A stretch of 64,000 bases of DNA from Bradyrhizobium retamae (GCF_001440415.1 NZ_LLYA01000170.1:186001-250000), one strand, 5' to 3'. Positions 16,337 through 25,986 are shown, counted from the stretch's first letter. Numbers and translations are program-made. The notes: a model not told the origin generated them from the letters alone.

Positions 16337-17392
16337 ATGAACCTGTTCGAACGTTATCTCTCGCTGTGGGTGGCGCTGTGCATTGCCGCCGGTGTCGCAC
16401 TCGGACATCTGCTGCCTGGAATGTTCGCGACCATCTCGAGTGCCGAGATCGCGCGCGTGAACCTGCCGGTGGCGGCGCTGGTCTGGCTGATGATCATCCC
16501 GATGCTACTGAAGATCGATTTCGGTGCGCTCGGCCAGGTACGGGAACACTGGCGCGGCGTCGGCGTCACGCTGTTCATCAACTGGGCGGTCAAGCCATTC
16601 TCGATGGCACTGCTGGGTTCGCTGTTCATCGGGCATCTGTTTGCGGCATGGCTGCCCGCGGCACAAATTCCGTCCTACATCGCCGGTCTCATTTTGCTGG
16701 CGGCTGCGCCATGTACCGCGATGGTGTTCGTGTGGTCGAACCTGTGCGAGGGGGAGCCGCACTACACGTTGAGCCAGGTTGCGCTCAACGACGTCATTAT
16801 GGTGTTTGCGTTTGCGCCGCTGGTCGGCCTGTTGCTCGGCGTGGCTTCGATCATCGTGCCTTGGGCTACGCTCCTGATTTCGGTGCTGCTGTATATCGTG
16901 GTGCCGGTCGTCGTGGCGCAGCTTGGGCGCCGTGCGCTGTTAAGAACGGGACCTGCGGCGTTGCAGCGGACGCTGCATATGCTGCAACCGGTGTCTCTGG
17001 TGGCGCTGCTGACGACGCTGGTCATGCTGTTCGGCTTTCAGGGGGAACAGATTATCGCGCAGCCGCTGGTGATCGTGTTGCTCGCCGTGCCGATCCTGAT
17101 CCAGGTCTATTTCAACGCCGGGCTGGCCTATTGGCTGAGCAGGCGCTTCGGCGTGGCCTGGTGCGTCGCTGCGCCGGCGGCGCTGATCGGCGCCAGCAAT
17201 TTCTTCGAACTCGCCGTCGCCGCCGCCATCAGCCTGTTCGGCCTGAATTCCGGAGCCGCGTTGGCCACGGTCGTCGGTGTGCTGGTGGAAGTCCCCGTCA
17301 TGCTTTCGGTGGTCTATCTGGTGAAAGCTTCGCGCGGCTGGTACGAGGCTGGTGGCGCAACCGTCGCCGCCAGTAATGACGCGCCGACGTGA
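16337..17392 (+). CDS. arsB: ACR3-family arsenite efflux pump
   Basis: A 351-residue membrane protein with 10 helices, starting FERYLSLWVALCIAAGVALGH. It has LPVAALVWLMIIPMLLKIDF, the conserved AAPCTAMVFVWSNLCEGEP with the essential Cys, and GASNFFELAVAAAISLFG. ACR3 proteins extrude arsenite by proton antiport. Some databases name the gene acr3. It completes the reduction-efflux route with ArsC. Confidence 0.94.
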   Translation: MNLFERYLSLWVALCIAAGVALGHLLPGMFATISSAEIARVNLPVAALVWLMIIPMLLKIDFGALGQVREHWRGVGVTLFINWAVKPFSMALLGSLFIGHLFAAWLPAAQIPSYIAGLILLAAAPCTAMVFVWSNLCEGEPHYTLSQVALNDVIMVFAFAPLVGLLLGVASIIVPWATLLISVLLYIVVPVVVAQLGRRALLRTGPAALQRTLHMLQPVSLVALLTTLVMLFGFQGEQIIAQPLVIVLLAVPILIQVYFNAGLAYWLSRRFGVAWCVAAPAALIGASNFFELAVAAAISLFGLNSGAALATVVGVLVEVPVMLSVVYLVKASRGWYEAGGATVAASNDAPT

Positions 17393-17566
17393 GCATCACA
17401 CTGCGGCCCTGCACGACGCGACTGATGTCCAGACCTGAATATCCTGTCACAGTCCGACTCGAACAGTTTCGTGACATTTGCAAGCCTGCGCTCTGACCTG
17501 TTCGAGGTCTGACCAGCGCGGGGCGCGAGCCTTTCACTCGCCCCGATTGCACGGCATAATAGCCCC

Positions 17567-18826
17567 ATGGACCTCACCCCCCGTCTGCGCCTGATGAACT
17601 GGCTGGTCGGCCAGGGCCTCACCGGCCTGCCTCAAAACGACCTGATCCGCGGCTTCTGCGAACGCTGCTGTGCCGAGGGGCTTGGCCTGTCGCGCGGCAT
17701 GGTCTTCATCGACACGCTGCACCCGATTTTCGAGGGCCGTGGCTTTCGCTGGAACGACGCCGAGACCAACGAAAGCGACGCGTTCGAATATGGCTCGACC
17801 AACGAGGGCGAAGCCGCGGAGGCATGGCGCAGTTCGATCTTCTACTACATGCTCCAAAACGGCCATGAAGAGCTGCCGCTCGACCTCGGCAATCGCACCT
17901 CCCACAACTTCAAATTCATGGGCGAGCTCGCCGAGAAAGGTCACAAGCATCTGGTCGCCTATGTGCACCAGTTCGGCGAGGCCGGCACCATGGGGCAGAT
18001 GGACTGCGTCTATTCCTATTGGGTGACACGACGCGACGAGGGGTTTGGCGTGCAGGGACTCGCGGCCCTCCGCGATCTCGTGCCGGTGCTGGGGCTGGCG
18101 ATCAAATCCGCGGCGCAGGCTGACATCACCAAGACGCTGGGCCGGGTCTATCTCGGTCGCGACACCGCCGAGCAGGTGCTGCGCGGCCGCATCACGCGCG
18201 GCGTCACCGAGCGGATCAACACGGTGCTGTGGTTCTCCGACCTGCGCGGCTCGACGGCGATCAGCGAGAGCATCGATCCCGGCGAGATCATCCCGTTTCT
18301 CAACGATTACGCGCAGGCCTCGATCGACGCCATTCACGATGCCGGCGGCGAGGTGCTCAAGCTGATCGGCGACGGCGTGCTGGCGATGTTCACACATGAG
18401 AACATGGCAAAGGCAAACCGCGCCGCGCTGCGCGCCGAACATCGTTTCCGCCGTAACATGAGGACGCTCAACGCCCGACGCACGGCCGAGAACCGGCCGG
18501 TCACATCAGCCCATGTCGGCCTGCATGTCGGCGAGGTCTTTTACGGCAATATCGGCAGCGACGACCGGCTCGATTTCACGGTGGTGGGGCCCGCCGTCAA
18601 CGAGGTGAGCCGCATCGCCTCGATGTGCCGCTCGGTCGACCGCGAATTGCTGATGTCCTCGGCGTTCTGCTCGGGTCTCGATGCCGCGGGGCGAAACTAC
18701 CTGGTCTCCACCGGCCGCTACGCACTGCGCGGCATCGGCCGCGCGCAGGATCTTTATACGCTCGATCCGGATATTGCGGCGGACGAGGTGGTGACCGGGA
18801 AGTACGAGCGATATCTAGCCTCCTGA
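17567..18826 (+). CDS. Class III nucleotide (adenylate) cyclase
   Basis: A 419-residue protein. The N-terminal 215 residues have no recognised fold name. The C-terminal half is a class III cyclase domain: metal Asp in VLWFSDLRGSTAIS, LKLIGDGVLAMF with the Lys and second Asp, DFTVVGPAVNEVSRI with the transition-state Asn/Arg. It probably makes cAMP in the cytoplasm. No membrane segment is seen. It stands alone after acr3. Confidence 0.85.
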   Translation: MDLTPRLRLMNWLVGQGLTGLPQNDLIRGFCERCCAEGLGLSRGMVFIDTLHPIFEGRGFRWNDAETNESDAFEYGSTNEGEAAEAWRSSIFYYMLQNGHEELPLDLGNRTSHNFKFMGELAEKGHKHLVAYVHQFGEAGTMGQMDCVYSYWVTRRDEGFGVQGLAALRDLVPVLGLAIKSAAQADITKTLGRVYLGRDTAEQVLRGRITRGVTERINTVLWFSDLRGSTAISESIDPGEIIPFLNDYAQASIDAIHDAGGEVLKLIGDGVLAMFTHENMAKANRAALRAEHRFRRNMRTLNARRTAENRPVTSAHVGLHVGEVFYGNIGSDDRLDFTVVGPAVNEVSRIASMCRSVDRELLMSSAFCSGLDAAGRNYLVSTGRYALRGIGRAQDLYTLDPDIAADEVVTGKYERYLAS

Positions 18827-18906
18827 GACGGCCCGCAAACCAAAGCGTGAATGGCAAATGCCATCCAGCTCCTTGAACAATGCCCCGCGCTTCACAAATC
18901 CCGGAG

Positions 18907-20130
18907 ATGAAGACGGTATTGATCTTGGGTGCTGGAATCGCCGGACCGACGCTAGCGTTTTGGCTGCGAGCGGCCGGGTTACAGCCCACGCTGATCGAGC
19001 GCGCACCGGAGCTACGCAGTGGCGGCTATGTCATCGACTTCTGGGGGCATGGGTACGACATTGCCGAGCGCATGGGGTTGATAACGGAGATCAACCGCGC
19101 CGGCTACCACGTGCAGGAGCTGCGGATTGTCGACGACAGGGGGCAGCGCGTAACCGGATTTGGAACCAAGGTGTTTTCCGAGTTGACGGACGATCGTTAC
19201 GTGACGATTCGGCGCAGCGACCTCTCGCGACTGCTGTTCGAGAAGATCAGGGGGACCACGGAAGTCATTTTCGACAGCGAGATTGTCAAACTCGAGCAGC
19301 AGCCAGACGGCGTGCAGGTGCGATTGAAGCATGCGGGCGAACGACGGTTCGATCTGGTGATCGGCGCCGATGGCCTGCATTCGGGCGTTCGCGGGCTGGC
19401 ATTCGGGCCGCAGCATCAGTTCGAGAAACATCTCGGCTATGTCGTCGCGGCGTTCGAGGTCCGCGGCTATCGTCCCCGCGACGACGACGTCTATCTGATG
19501 TACGGAAGGCCCGGGCGCATGCTGGGCCGCTTCACATTGCACGATGATCGAACGCTGTTCCTTTTCGTTTTCGCCGCGAAAGGCGGTTCACTGCCGAGCA
19601 CGCTGGACCTGCAGAAGGCCATGCTGCGCAAGACCTATGGCGAGGGGAAGTGGGAATGTCCGCAGGTTCTGCAGCGGCTCGAGGAAACGGACGAGCTCTA
19701 TTTCGATCGCGTTAGCCAAATCCGGATGGAGAGTTGGTCGCGAGGTCGCGTTGCGCTCGCCGGCGACGCCGCGTTTTGCGTGTCGCTGTTGGCCGGACAG
19801 GGCTCGGCGCTTGCCATGATTTCAGCCTACGTGCTGGCCGGCGAACTGGCCAGCGCCGACGGACGTCACGAAGAAGCCTTCAGCAACTACGAAACGCGGT
19901 TGCGGAATTACATCCACGGCAAGCAGCAGGGTGCCGAGCGCTTCGCTTCGGCTTTTGCACCAAGAACCGCGGCCGGCCTCTGGTTTCGCAATCAGGTGAT
20001 AAGGGCGTTTACCATCCCCGGCGTGGCCCGGCTCATGACCGGCAGGGATATCGTCGACACCCTGCAACTTCCCGATTACCGGTGGCCGCTGTTGCAGGAG
20101 CTTCCGTCGGGCGCGCGGTCGTTGGCGTGA
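18907..20130 (+). CDS. FAD-dependent monooxygenase
   Basis: A 407-residue group A flavoprotein: the FAD fingerprint VLILGAGIAGPTLAFWLRAAG, the DG motif LVIGADGLHSGVR and the GD motif RVALAGDAAFCVSLLAGQGSA. Similar enzymes hydroxylate aromatic compounds or inactivate tetracyclines/rifampicin, but the substrate cannot be read from sequence. An ATG at 18880 would add nine residues; 18907 matches the family N-terminus although GGAG directly abuts it. Confidence 0.8.
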   Translation: MKTVLILGAGIAGPTLAFWLRAAGLQPTLIERAPELRSGGYVIDFWGHGYDIAERMGLITEINRAGYHVQELRIVDDRGQRVTGFGTKVFSELTDDRYVTIRRSDLSRLLFEKIRGTTEVIFDSEIVKLEQQPDGVQVRLKHAGERRFDLVIGADGLHSGVRGLAFGPQHQFEKHLGYVVAAFEVRGYRPRDDDVYLMYGRPGRMLGRFTLHDDRTLFLFVFAAKGGSLPSTLDLQKAMLRKTYGEGKWECPQVLQRLEETDELYFDRVSQIRMESWSRGRVALAGDAAFCVSLLAGQGSALAMISAYVLAGELASADGRHEEAFSNYETRLRNYIHGKQQGAERFASAFAPRTAAGLWFRNQVIRAFTIPGVARLMTGRDIVDTLQLPDYRWPLLQELPSGARSLA

Positions 20131-20137
20131 AATCGCG

Positions 20138-21352
20138 TCACGGCCCGGTCGCCCGGGTCGAGTAAAGCGCCACGGCCACTAACGAGAACACCATCAGCAC
20201 CACGCCGAGCGCGAACAGCGCCTCATGCGAAATCGTCGCCGCGAGCCAGACGCCGATTGCGGCCGTCATCATCTGCGAGAAGCCGATGAGCGCTGATGCC
20301 GCGCCCGCTTTGTCGCCGAACGGGGACAGCGCCTGCGCCGTGCCTAACGGGCTGACGATGCCCATGCCGAGCAGGAACACGCTCATGGCCGCAAGAAACG
20401 GCAGGAAGGAGGGGGCGTATAGCGAGACCAGCAGCATCGCGAGGCTGCCGGCTGCGGCGGCGAACAGTCCGCCCCGGATCGAACGATCGAGCCCATAGCG
20501 TGGCGCCAGCCGGGTCGCGAGCATACCGGCGGCGAACACGATCAGCACCGTACCCGCAAATAACAGGCCGAGTTGAATCGGCGTAAAATGCATCGCTTCG
20601 ATCAGCACGCGGGGCGCCGCCGAGAAAATCGAAAACAGCGCGCCCAGAGTCAGGCTGACGGTTGCCGCCGGCACCACGAAGCGGCGGTCGCGGAGCAGGG
20701 CGAGGTAGGTTTTGGCGATCGCCTGCAGATCGAGCGGGGTGCGTGTTGCGAGGTGGGTCTCGCCAAACACCATGCCGTAGGCGAGGGCGCCGAGCCCGGC
20801 GAAAGCCGCGAGGAATGCGAATTCGGAGCGCCAGCCGAAAGCGTGGTCGAGCGCACCGCCGAGCAGCGGCGAAAAGCCCGGCGCTGCCGACATTGCGATC
20901 ATGATCAGCGCCATCGCGCGGCCCAGGGCTGGACCGGAAAACAGGTCGCGGGCAATGGCGCGGGACAGCACCGAGGTGGCGCAGGCGCCGGCCGCCTGGA
21001 TGACACGGCCAATCAGCAGGCTTGGCAAATCATTGGCGAAGCCGCACCAGACGCTGCCGACGAAGAAGATTGCAAATCCGACCAAGACTGGCCAACGGCG
21101 GCCATAGCGGTCCGAGATCGGCCCGACCACGAGCTGGCCGATCGCGAACACCGCGAGGAAGACCGTGATCGCTGCGGTGACCGCCGCGCTCGTGACGTTG
21201 AGCGACGCCGCCATCTGCGGCAGCGACGGTAGCAGGATGTTGGTGGCGAGTGTTCCCGTGGCGGCGAGGCCTGCCAGGACAGCAATCTGCAGGACAGTGG
21301 AAGAAGCTTCCGAACGAGGGCCGGTGTCGATTGCTGCAGTCTGGTCGGCCAT
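20138..21352 (-). CDS. Bcr/CflA-type multidrug MFS transporter
   Basis: A 404-residue, 12-helix MFS protein. LLPSLPQMAASLNV after the first helix, LVVGPISDRYGRRWPVLVG in loop 2-3 and the motif-C-like AAPGFSPLLGGALDHAFGWR are typical of drug-proton antiporters of the Bcr/CflA class. It is convergent with the monooxygenase, eight bases apart. A strong dyad at 21371-21389 sits 19 bases upstream of its start. Confidence 0.85.
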   Translation of the reverse strand: MADQTAAIDTGPRSEASSTVLQIAVLAGLAATGTLATNILLPSLPQMAASLNVTSAAVTAAITVFLAVFAIGQLVVGPISDRYGRRWPVLVGFAIFFVGSVWCGFANDLPSLLIGRVIQAAGACATSVLSRAIARDLFSGPALGRAMALIMIAMSAAPGFSPLLGGALDHAFGWRSEFAFLAAFAGLGALAYGMVFGETHLATRTPLDLQAIAKTYLALLRDRRFVVPAATVSLTLGALFSIFSAAPRVLIEAMHFTPIQLGLLFAGTVLIVFAAGMLATRLAPRYGLDRSIRGGLFAAAAGSLAMLLVSLYAPSFLPFLAAMSVFLLGMGIVSPLGTAQALSPFGDKAGAASALIGFSQMMTAAIGVWLAATISHEALFALGVVLMVFSLVAVALYSTRATGP

Positions 21353-21370
21353 GAGGGTTCTCGCTTCTGT

Positions 21371-21389
21371 ATGATATTACGTATATCAT
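21371..21389. promoter_or_regulatory. Operator-like dyad upstream of the MFS gene
   Basis: ATGATAT, five bases, ATATCAT: perfect seven-base arms in an AT-rich patch just upstream of the start at 21352. Such sites commonly bind TetR or MarR repressors of drug exporters. No regulator gene is adjacent. Confidence 0.5.
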
Positions 21390-21478
21390 ATAAAGCGGGA
21401 TGGGAAAGCACCAATAGGCTCCGGGCAATTGGAAAGAAACGCTGGCAAAAACCGTCGTTGACGGTTTCGGCAAGCCGG

Positions 21479-22723
21479 TTAGCACCCCGCCGGCTCGCCC
21501 ACCATGTCCGGCTGCCGTGCCAGCGAGACCACCGGCGACAGCAGGATCACCAGCGCTTGCGCAGCGAAGATCGCGGCTGCCAGATAGAGGCAGGCTTCCG
21601 CGCCATAAAGCCCGCCGACGATGGCCCCGAGCGCCGAGCCGAGCGGACGGGCGCCGTAACTCATGATGTTGATGGCCGAGACGCGCCCGAGCAGCGAGGG
21701 CGGCGTCACCGATTGCCGCAGCGTCGTGGTCGAGATCACCCAGAGAATGGGACCTGCGCCGAGCAGGAAGAAGCTCAGGCCTGCCAGTAGCGGCGTCGGT
21801 GCGATCGTGGTCAGCGCCATGATGGCGGCGGCGACGAATCCCGTCACCGGGCCGAGCCCGATCACCGTGCCGAAGGCCAGCCGCTGCATCACCCGTGTGG
21901 CCGCGAGCGCGCCGGCCACCATGCCGACGCCGTACATGCCAAGCGTTACGCCGACGCCGGTGGCCGATAGGCCGAGATGACGAACGGCGTAAGGCACGAA
22001 CACGGCCAGCAGCAGGAACGACGCCGTGTTGAAGATGAACTGCGTGATGAACACGGGCCGCAGCAGCGCGTGATGCAACACGAACGCGGCGCCTTCCCTG
22101 ATCTCCTGCAAGGGATGGCGGCGCGGGGCAGGGACGCGTGCCGGTTCATAGATGCCCGACAGCAACACGACGGCCACCACCGACAATGCGGCGGCAAAGC
22201 CGAAGGCAGGCGCTGCCCCGACCCATCCGACCAGCACGCCGCCGAGCGCGGGGCCGCTCGCAAACGCCACCGTGCGCGCCAGTTCGATGCGCGCGTTCGC
22301 GGCGGGCAATTGCTCCGAATTGACCAGCGATGGCACCAAAGCGGGCGCGGCGACGCTGTAGGCCACGGTGCCGCAGACAGCGATGAAGCCGAGCAGCGAG
22401 AGCAGCGGCAGCGTGATTGCGCCAAGCCAGATCAGCAGCAGCGTCGCGGCAAGCGCGGCCGCCCGCAGCGCTTCGGAGGCCGCCATCACCCAGCGCCGCG
22501 AGATGCGGTCGGCAAGGAGACCGGCGGGAATCGCAAACAGGATGAAGGGCAGCGTCAGCGCGGTCTGCAATAGCCCGGTCTGGCCTTCGCCCGTGCCAAG
22601 CAGCAGCACCGCGACGATGGGCGCTGCGGCCAGCGCAATCTGCTCGGCCAATTGCGCGGCGAGGTTCGACCAGGCCAGACGGTTGAAGGTCGCGGGCAGG
22701 CGCGGCGTGTCGGCGGCGGACAT
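21479..22723 (-). CDS. MFS transporter (EntS/DHA3-like)
   Basis: A 414-residue, 12-helix MFS protein starting NRLAWSNLAAQLAEQIALAAAP, with AGLLADRISRRWVMAASEALR in loop 2-3 and SVTPPSLLGRVSAINIMSYGARPLG in the second half; this pattern is typical of the DHA3/EntS siderophore or macrolide exporter branch. Substrate unknown. It stands alone. Confidence 0.82.
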   Translation of the reverse strand: MSAADTPRLPATFNRLAWSNLAAQLAEQIALAAAPIVAVLLLGTGEGQTGLLQTALTLPFILFAIPAGLLADRISRRWVMAASEALRAAALAATLLLIWLGAITLPLLSLLGFIAVCGTVAYSVAAPALVPSLVNSEQLPAANARIELARTVAFASGPALGGVLVGWVGAAPAFGFAAALSVVAVVLLSGIYEPARVPAPRRHPLQEIREGAAFVLHHALLRPVFITQFIFNTASFLLLAVFVPYAVRHLGLSATGVGVTLGMYGVGMVAGALAATRVMQRLAFGTVIGLGPVTGFVAAAIMALTTIAPTPLLAGLSFFLLGAGPILWVISTTTLRQSVTPPSLLGRVSAINIMSYGARPLGSALGAIVGGLYGAEACLYLAAAIFAAQALVILLSPVVSLARQPDMVGEPAGC

Positions 22724-23192
22724 GGCAGTATTCCTTGGCAGAATCTATCTGGCCCATTGTCTGGCCTATGGACGATCCAACCCACCCGTTTCCCGACAAG
22801 CTTCTCTGCAAACAAAAACCTCCACACGCGCCGGAAGCACACGGTCCCCCGCGACAGAAATCGCCGCGCGCGGAGCTCCGCAAGGCGTTGGGCTGGTGTC
22901 GTCCGGTGTCGCAAGCGGGAGGGCGCTGGCGACACCGACTACCGTTGCGCCTGGTGGCGCTCCGTACCCCTCATGGTCGAGGGGAAAAGTAAAAGTCAGC
23001 AAAGCTCAGGCTCTCACGAACGGCGAGAACGCATCTGCATATCCAGATCGAGCGGCGGGCGAATTGACAATTTGGGCCATTTGATTCAGTGGCAGGTGGC
23101 GCAACTTCCTTGTGAGCTGCCTGTTGATTCAGTGAGCACGTCCGTGAGGTGGGTGGGGTCGTTCATTGGAATCAACAGGAGTAGATTGAAAA
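22724..23192. other. Intergenic region, 469 bases, no supported gene
   Basis: Several frames of 80-220 codons are open here, but their translations are Arg/Pro-rich and start or end in mutual overlap without ribosome sites. No RNA gene or clear dyad is seen. It may hold the promoter of the gene at 23193. Confidence 0.4.
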
Positions 23193-23671
23193 ATGCAGGG
23201 TTTCCCCTCACGGGCAGCGGCAGCTATCGCATTAGCCTTTGCTTTGCTCGCCGCATTGAGTGTGGCCAAATTCGACAAGGTCGCGTTGGCATTGACCTCT
23301 CGCGATGCCGCCACCGTCGTTGACCTTATCGAGAAGCTGAAGACCGAGTTTGGCAATTTCGCGTACGACGATGACGAAGCCGACGAGTGGTTCGAGAAGG
23401 ATGCTGCGAGCCAAAAGTTGATTACCAAATCGGGATTCAATCAGAAGAACTGGAAAACCGCAGTAGACGAAACGATGAAGGGGTTCTTTGCGACGATCCC
23501 CGAGGCGGAGATCAAGACGGTTCTCGATGGCGCGCCCCAGCGCACCGAAAGCGCGACGGGTCTAAAGGCCGAGCAAAAAAGGCGTTGCTTGAACTGATCG
23601 AGGAGCAACGCAAGGAGATCTTGGCGCTGCGGGAAGGCGGGAAACCTTTCGTGGGTCGTTGCCCCGTTTGA
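23193..23671 (+). pseudogene. Small exported coiled-coil protein with a frameshift in an A-run
   Basis: The first frame gives 134 residues with a signal-like N-terminus (AAAAIALAFALLAALSVA) and a helical acidic body, ending abnormally at 23597. At 23574-23580 the run of six A would, with one more A, continue in frame as KKALLELIEEQRKEILAL, a good coiled coil, to a stop at 23671. The frameshift is either a sequencing error in a homopolymer, a real mutation, or slippage. I do not recognise the family. Confidence 0.5.
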
Positions 23672-23746
23672 GCAGCGGATCCGCAAGTTGACGATGGACA
23701 ATCTCAGCGAACGCTGAGCGCCGGTACCAAATACAAACATGCGCGG

Positions 23747-23895
23747 TGGCCGGGCCTGTCCCGGTCATTCACGTCGTTACGCGATGCAAGGGAGGGGATG
23801 CCCGCGACAAGCGCGGGCACGACAGCGCAAAGATCGCGGCAGCGTGGAGGCCTTTCACCTTCCGTCCTGGCCGGGCTTTATCCGGCACGTCCTTC
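23747..23895. repeat. Palindromic intergenic element
   Basis: GGCCGGGCCTGTCCCGG near the left end pairs with CCTGGCCGGGC near the right, and an inner GCCCGCGACAAGCGCGGGC hairpin lies at 23801-23819. It fills the gap between the frameshifted gene and the peroxidase gene and resembles dispersed palindromes of Bradyrhizobium. Confidence 0.4.
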
Positions 23896-23912
23896 CTGCT
23901 GACGGATTCGCA

Positions 23913-25943
23913 TTAAACGTCGAACAGGAAATCGTGCTTTGTGAGTTCATGGGGCCGCACGTCAATGAGTTCGATCTGGTCGTCGCCGACCTGAACCACC
24001 GTATTCCCATGGTCGCCCCAGATACTCACGTCGCGAAAGTCCAGACGGCCGGCATTCTCAAACACCAGCATGTCGACGCCTGGATCGAAATCGGTGATCT
24101 TGGCTTTGGTGGATCCGAAATCAAACACGAAGCGATCCGCGCCGTCATTCCCCGTCATCGTCTGCCTGCCGGTTCCGGCGAACAGATAATCACCCTGCGG
24201 ACCGCCGATCAGCGTGTCGTTGCCATTGGAGCCGATGACGATCTGGCGGGCTTCGGGGTCTTCGGACTCCACGCCGCCGGCAAGGCCGGTGTGCCGCGCA
24301 TAGGTAACGAAGACATCATCCTGGATATACTTGGTGTCGGTATTGCGCAGAATGATATCTGCCAGCGTCGTTCCTTTGATCTCGGACAACGTCTTGGAAT
24401 CGAATCCCTGATTCTCGAACCAGAACCGGTCGCCGTCGCGCAGCGCCTCGAACTGCATCGTAATGATGGCCTGAAAGGTTTCGCCGACGAGCGCGCCTGG
24501 GACGTGATTTTCCGACAGGCCGCCTGTCCACAGGCCGACGTTGTTGACATTGCCGTAAGCCGCCTTCAGTCCGGCCAGCGTCTCCGGGTCGCTCGTGATC
24601 TGGCTGAAATCCGTGTAGGGCTCGAGGCCGATTGCCTCACGAATCTGGTTGAGCGTGCCGAGGCCAAGGTCGCGCGCGCGCTGGATATTGATCGCGGCGA
24701 GATCGAGAGACACCGGCGGATCGAAAAGGAAGTTACGCAGGTCGTCGACTATGCGCGCGTCGAGCGCCTGTGACGGATCGGCGGCCAGGTGGCGCAATTG
24801 TCCATCGGCGCCGCCATCGTCAATGAAGTTTGCCGCCGGTTGGAAAAATACATCCTTCAGGTCTTCCTCGGAGCCGGCGATGACTTGGCCGTTTTCCGCA
24901 AGGCCTTCGGTTTCGCCCGACACGATCGAATGTCCGAAGCGGAACGCCGCAGCGACGAATTCCAGCGTCAGGTGGGGATCGACATTGGGGTCATAGCCGT
25001 CGTAGGGCGTCAGCGCGTTCTTGCCAAGTAGGTTTGGCAGGAACTCCGAATAGGTGATGTTGGCGATTTCCGCCGTCACTATCGCGCGCGCGTGATTGTA
25101 GAGTTGGTCGCCGGTCCATTTCGGGTGCTCGAGGTGTAGTCTGTCAACCCAGTAGTTGTGTTCGCGCACGAACAGCGTGTGCAGCGCGGTGAGCGCCGGA
25201 TTTTCTGCGGCACGGACGTCGCCGGCCACGACCATGCCGTTGTCGATCGGCAGGTTGTTGCCCTGCGACGTTATCATGTGACCGTCGGCGGTGCGCAGGC
25301 TGGCGGCAGTCGCGGCGCTCGATCCATAGACCATCGAGGCGTCCAGCCAGGCGGTATTGGAATTGACCGCCATCGCGGGATTGGACGTTCCCGCACCGGT
25401 CGTGGGATCGATGACCGCGCGGGTGATCGGGATGATGGTGCCGGCGGAAAGCACGGGATCGCCGCCGGGGACGACGACGCTGATATCGTTGACGCCATCC
25501 GTCCGGGTCAGCGTCATGTCATGATCGATGAATTGACCCCAGGCGTACATGAACGCGGAAACCTCTTCCGGGTTTGCCACGTCCGGGTCGCCGGCGCCGA
25601 CCACAAGATTGCTGATGGTACGCGGGTTGTTGCCGCCGAGCGGGACGGAAATGCCGTCGGCAAAATGCGCCTCACCGATACGTGCGAATTCAGTGCCGGC
25701 AGCGTTGAGGGTGGAATCCGATTGATTGTTCTGCGAGCCGTCGAAGCTGCGGTACTCGAGTTTTACCGGCTTCGGATCCGGGTAGCACGGCGAGCCGTGG
25801 GGGCCATGTGGGCCATGGTGCTCACCCGGACCATGCGAGCCGTGCGGTCGGTGCGGCACATGAAAATGGCCGAGAAAGGCGCCGAAGTGAAAATCGTCGT
25901 TTCTATCTTGGTGTGCCTCCCAATTCCGCTTGAACTGACGCAT
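23913..25943 (-). CDS. Animal-type haem peroxidase with RTX-like C-terminus
   Basis: A 676-residue protein. Residues 16-55 are very rich in His and Gly (HRPHGSHGPGEHHGPHGPHG). Residues 70-560 are an animal haem peroxidase (peroxinectin/peroxicin class): distal His141 in GQFIDHDMTLT, AEIANITYSEFLP, proximal His in AAFRFGHSIVSGE, and NIQRARDLGLGTLNQ. The last 100 residues carry hemolysin-type calcium repeats (GSNGNDTLIGGPQGDYLF). There is no Sec signal, so type I secretion is likely, but no exporter genes are adjacent. It would oxidise halides or phenols outside the cell. Confidence 0.88.
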   Translation of the reverse strand: MRQFKRNWEAHQDRNDDFHFGAFLGHFHVPHRPHGSHGPGEHHGPHGPHGSPCYPDPKPVKLEYRSFDGSQNNQSDSTLNAAGTEFARIGEAHFADGISVPLGGNNPRTISNLVVGAGDPDVANPEEVSAFMYAWGQFIDHDMTLTRTDGVNDISVVVPGGDPVLSAGTIIPITRAVIDPTTGAGTSNPAMAVNSNTAWLDASMVYGSSAATAASLRTADGHMITSQGNNLPIDNGMVVAGDVRAAENPALTALHTLFVREHNYWVDRLHLEHPKWTGDQLYNHARAIVTAEIANITYSEFLPNLLGKNALTPYDGYDPNVDPHLTLEFVAAAFRFGHSIVSGETEGLAENGQVIAGSEEDLKDVFFQPAANFIDDGGADGQLRHLAADPSQALDARIVDDLRNFLFDPPVSLDLAAINIQRARDLGLGTLNQIREAIGLEPYTDFSQITSDPETLAGLKAAYGNVNNVGLWTGGLSENHVPGALVGETFQAIITMQFEALRDGDRFWFENQGFDSKTLSEIKGTTLADIILRNTDTKYIQDDVFVTYARHTGLAGGVESEDPEARQIVIGSNGNDTLIGGPQGDYLFAGTGRQTMTGNDGADRFVFDFGSTKAKITDFDPGVDMLVFENAGRLDFRDVSIWGDHGNTVVQVGDDQIELIDVRPHELTKHDFLFDV

Positions 25944-25961
25944 TTGGATGCTCCCTCAGTT

Positions 25962-25986
25962 GCAATTGCGAATTAGTCGCAATTGC
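25962..25986. promoter_or_regulatory. Perfect 10-base-arm dyad upstream of the peroxidase gene
   Basis: GCAATTGCGA, ATTAG, TCGCAATTGC. It starts 19 bases upstream of the peroxidase ATG and overlaps the end of the flotillin remnant. Its TTGCAA-like core recurs upstream of the Nramp gene. It resembles Fur/Mur-type AT-rich operators of rhizobia more than a terminator, since no T-run follows. Confidence 0.5.

Noticed and set aside
22735..23323. Overlapping plus frames between the MFS gene and the frameshifted exported protein
   Set aside because: No ribosome sites, mutual overlap and Arg/Pro-rich translations; left as intergenic.
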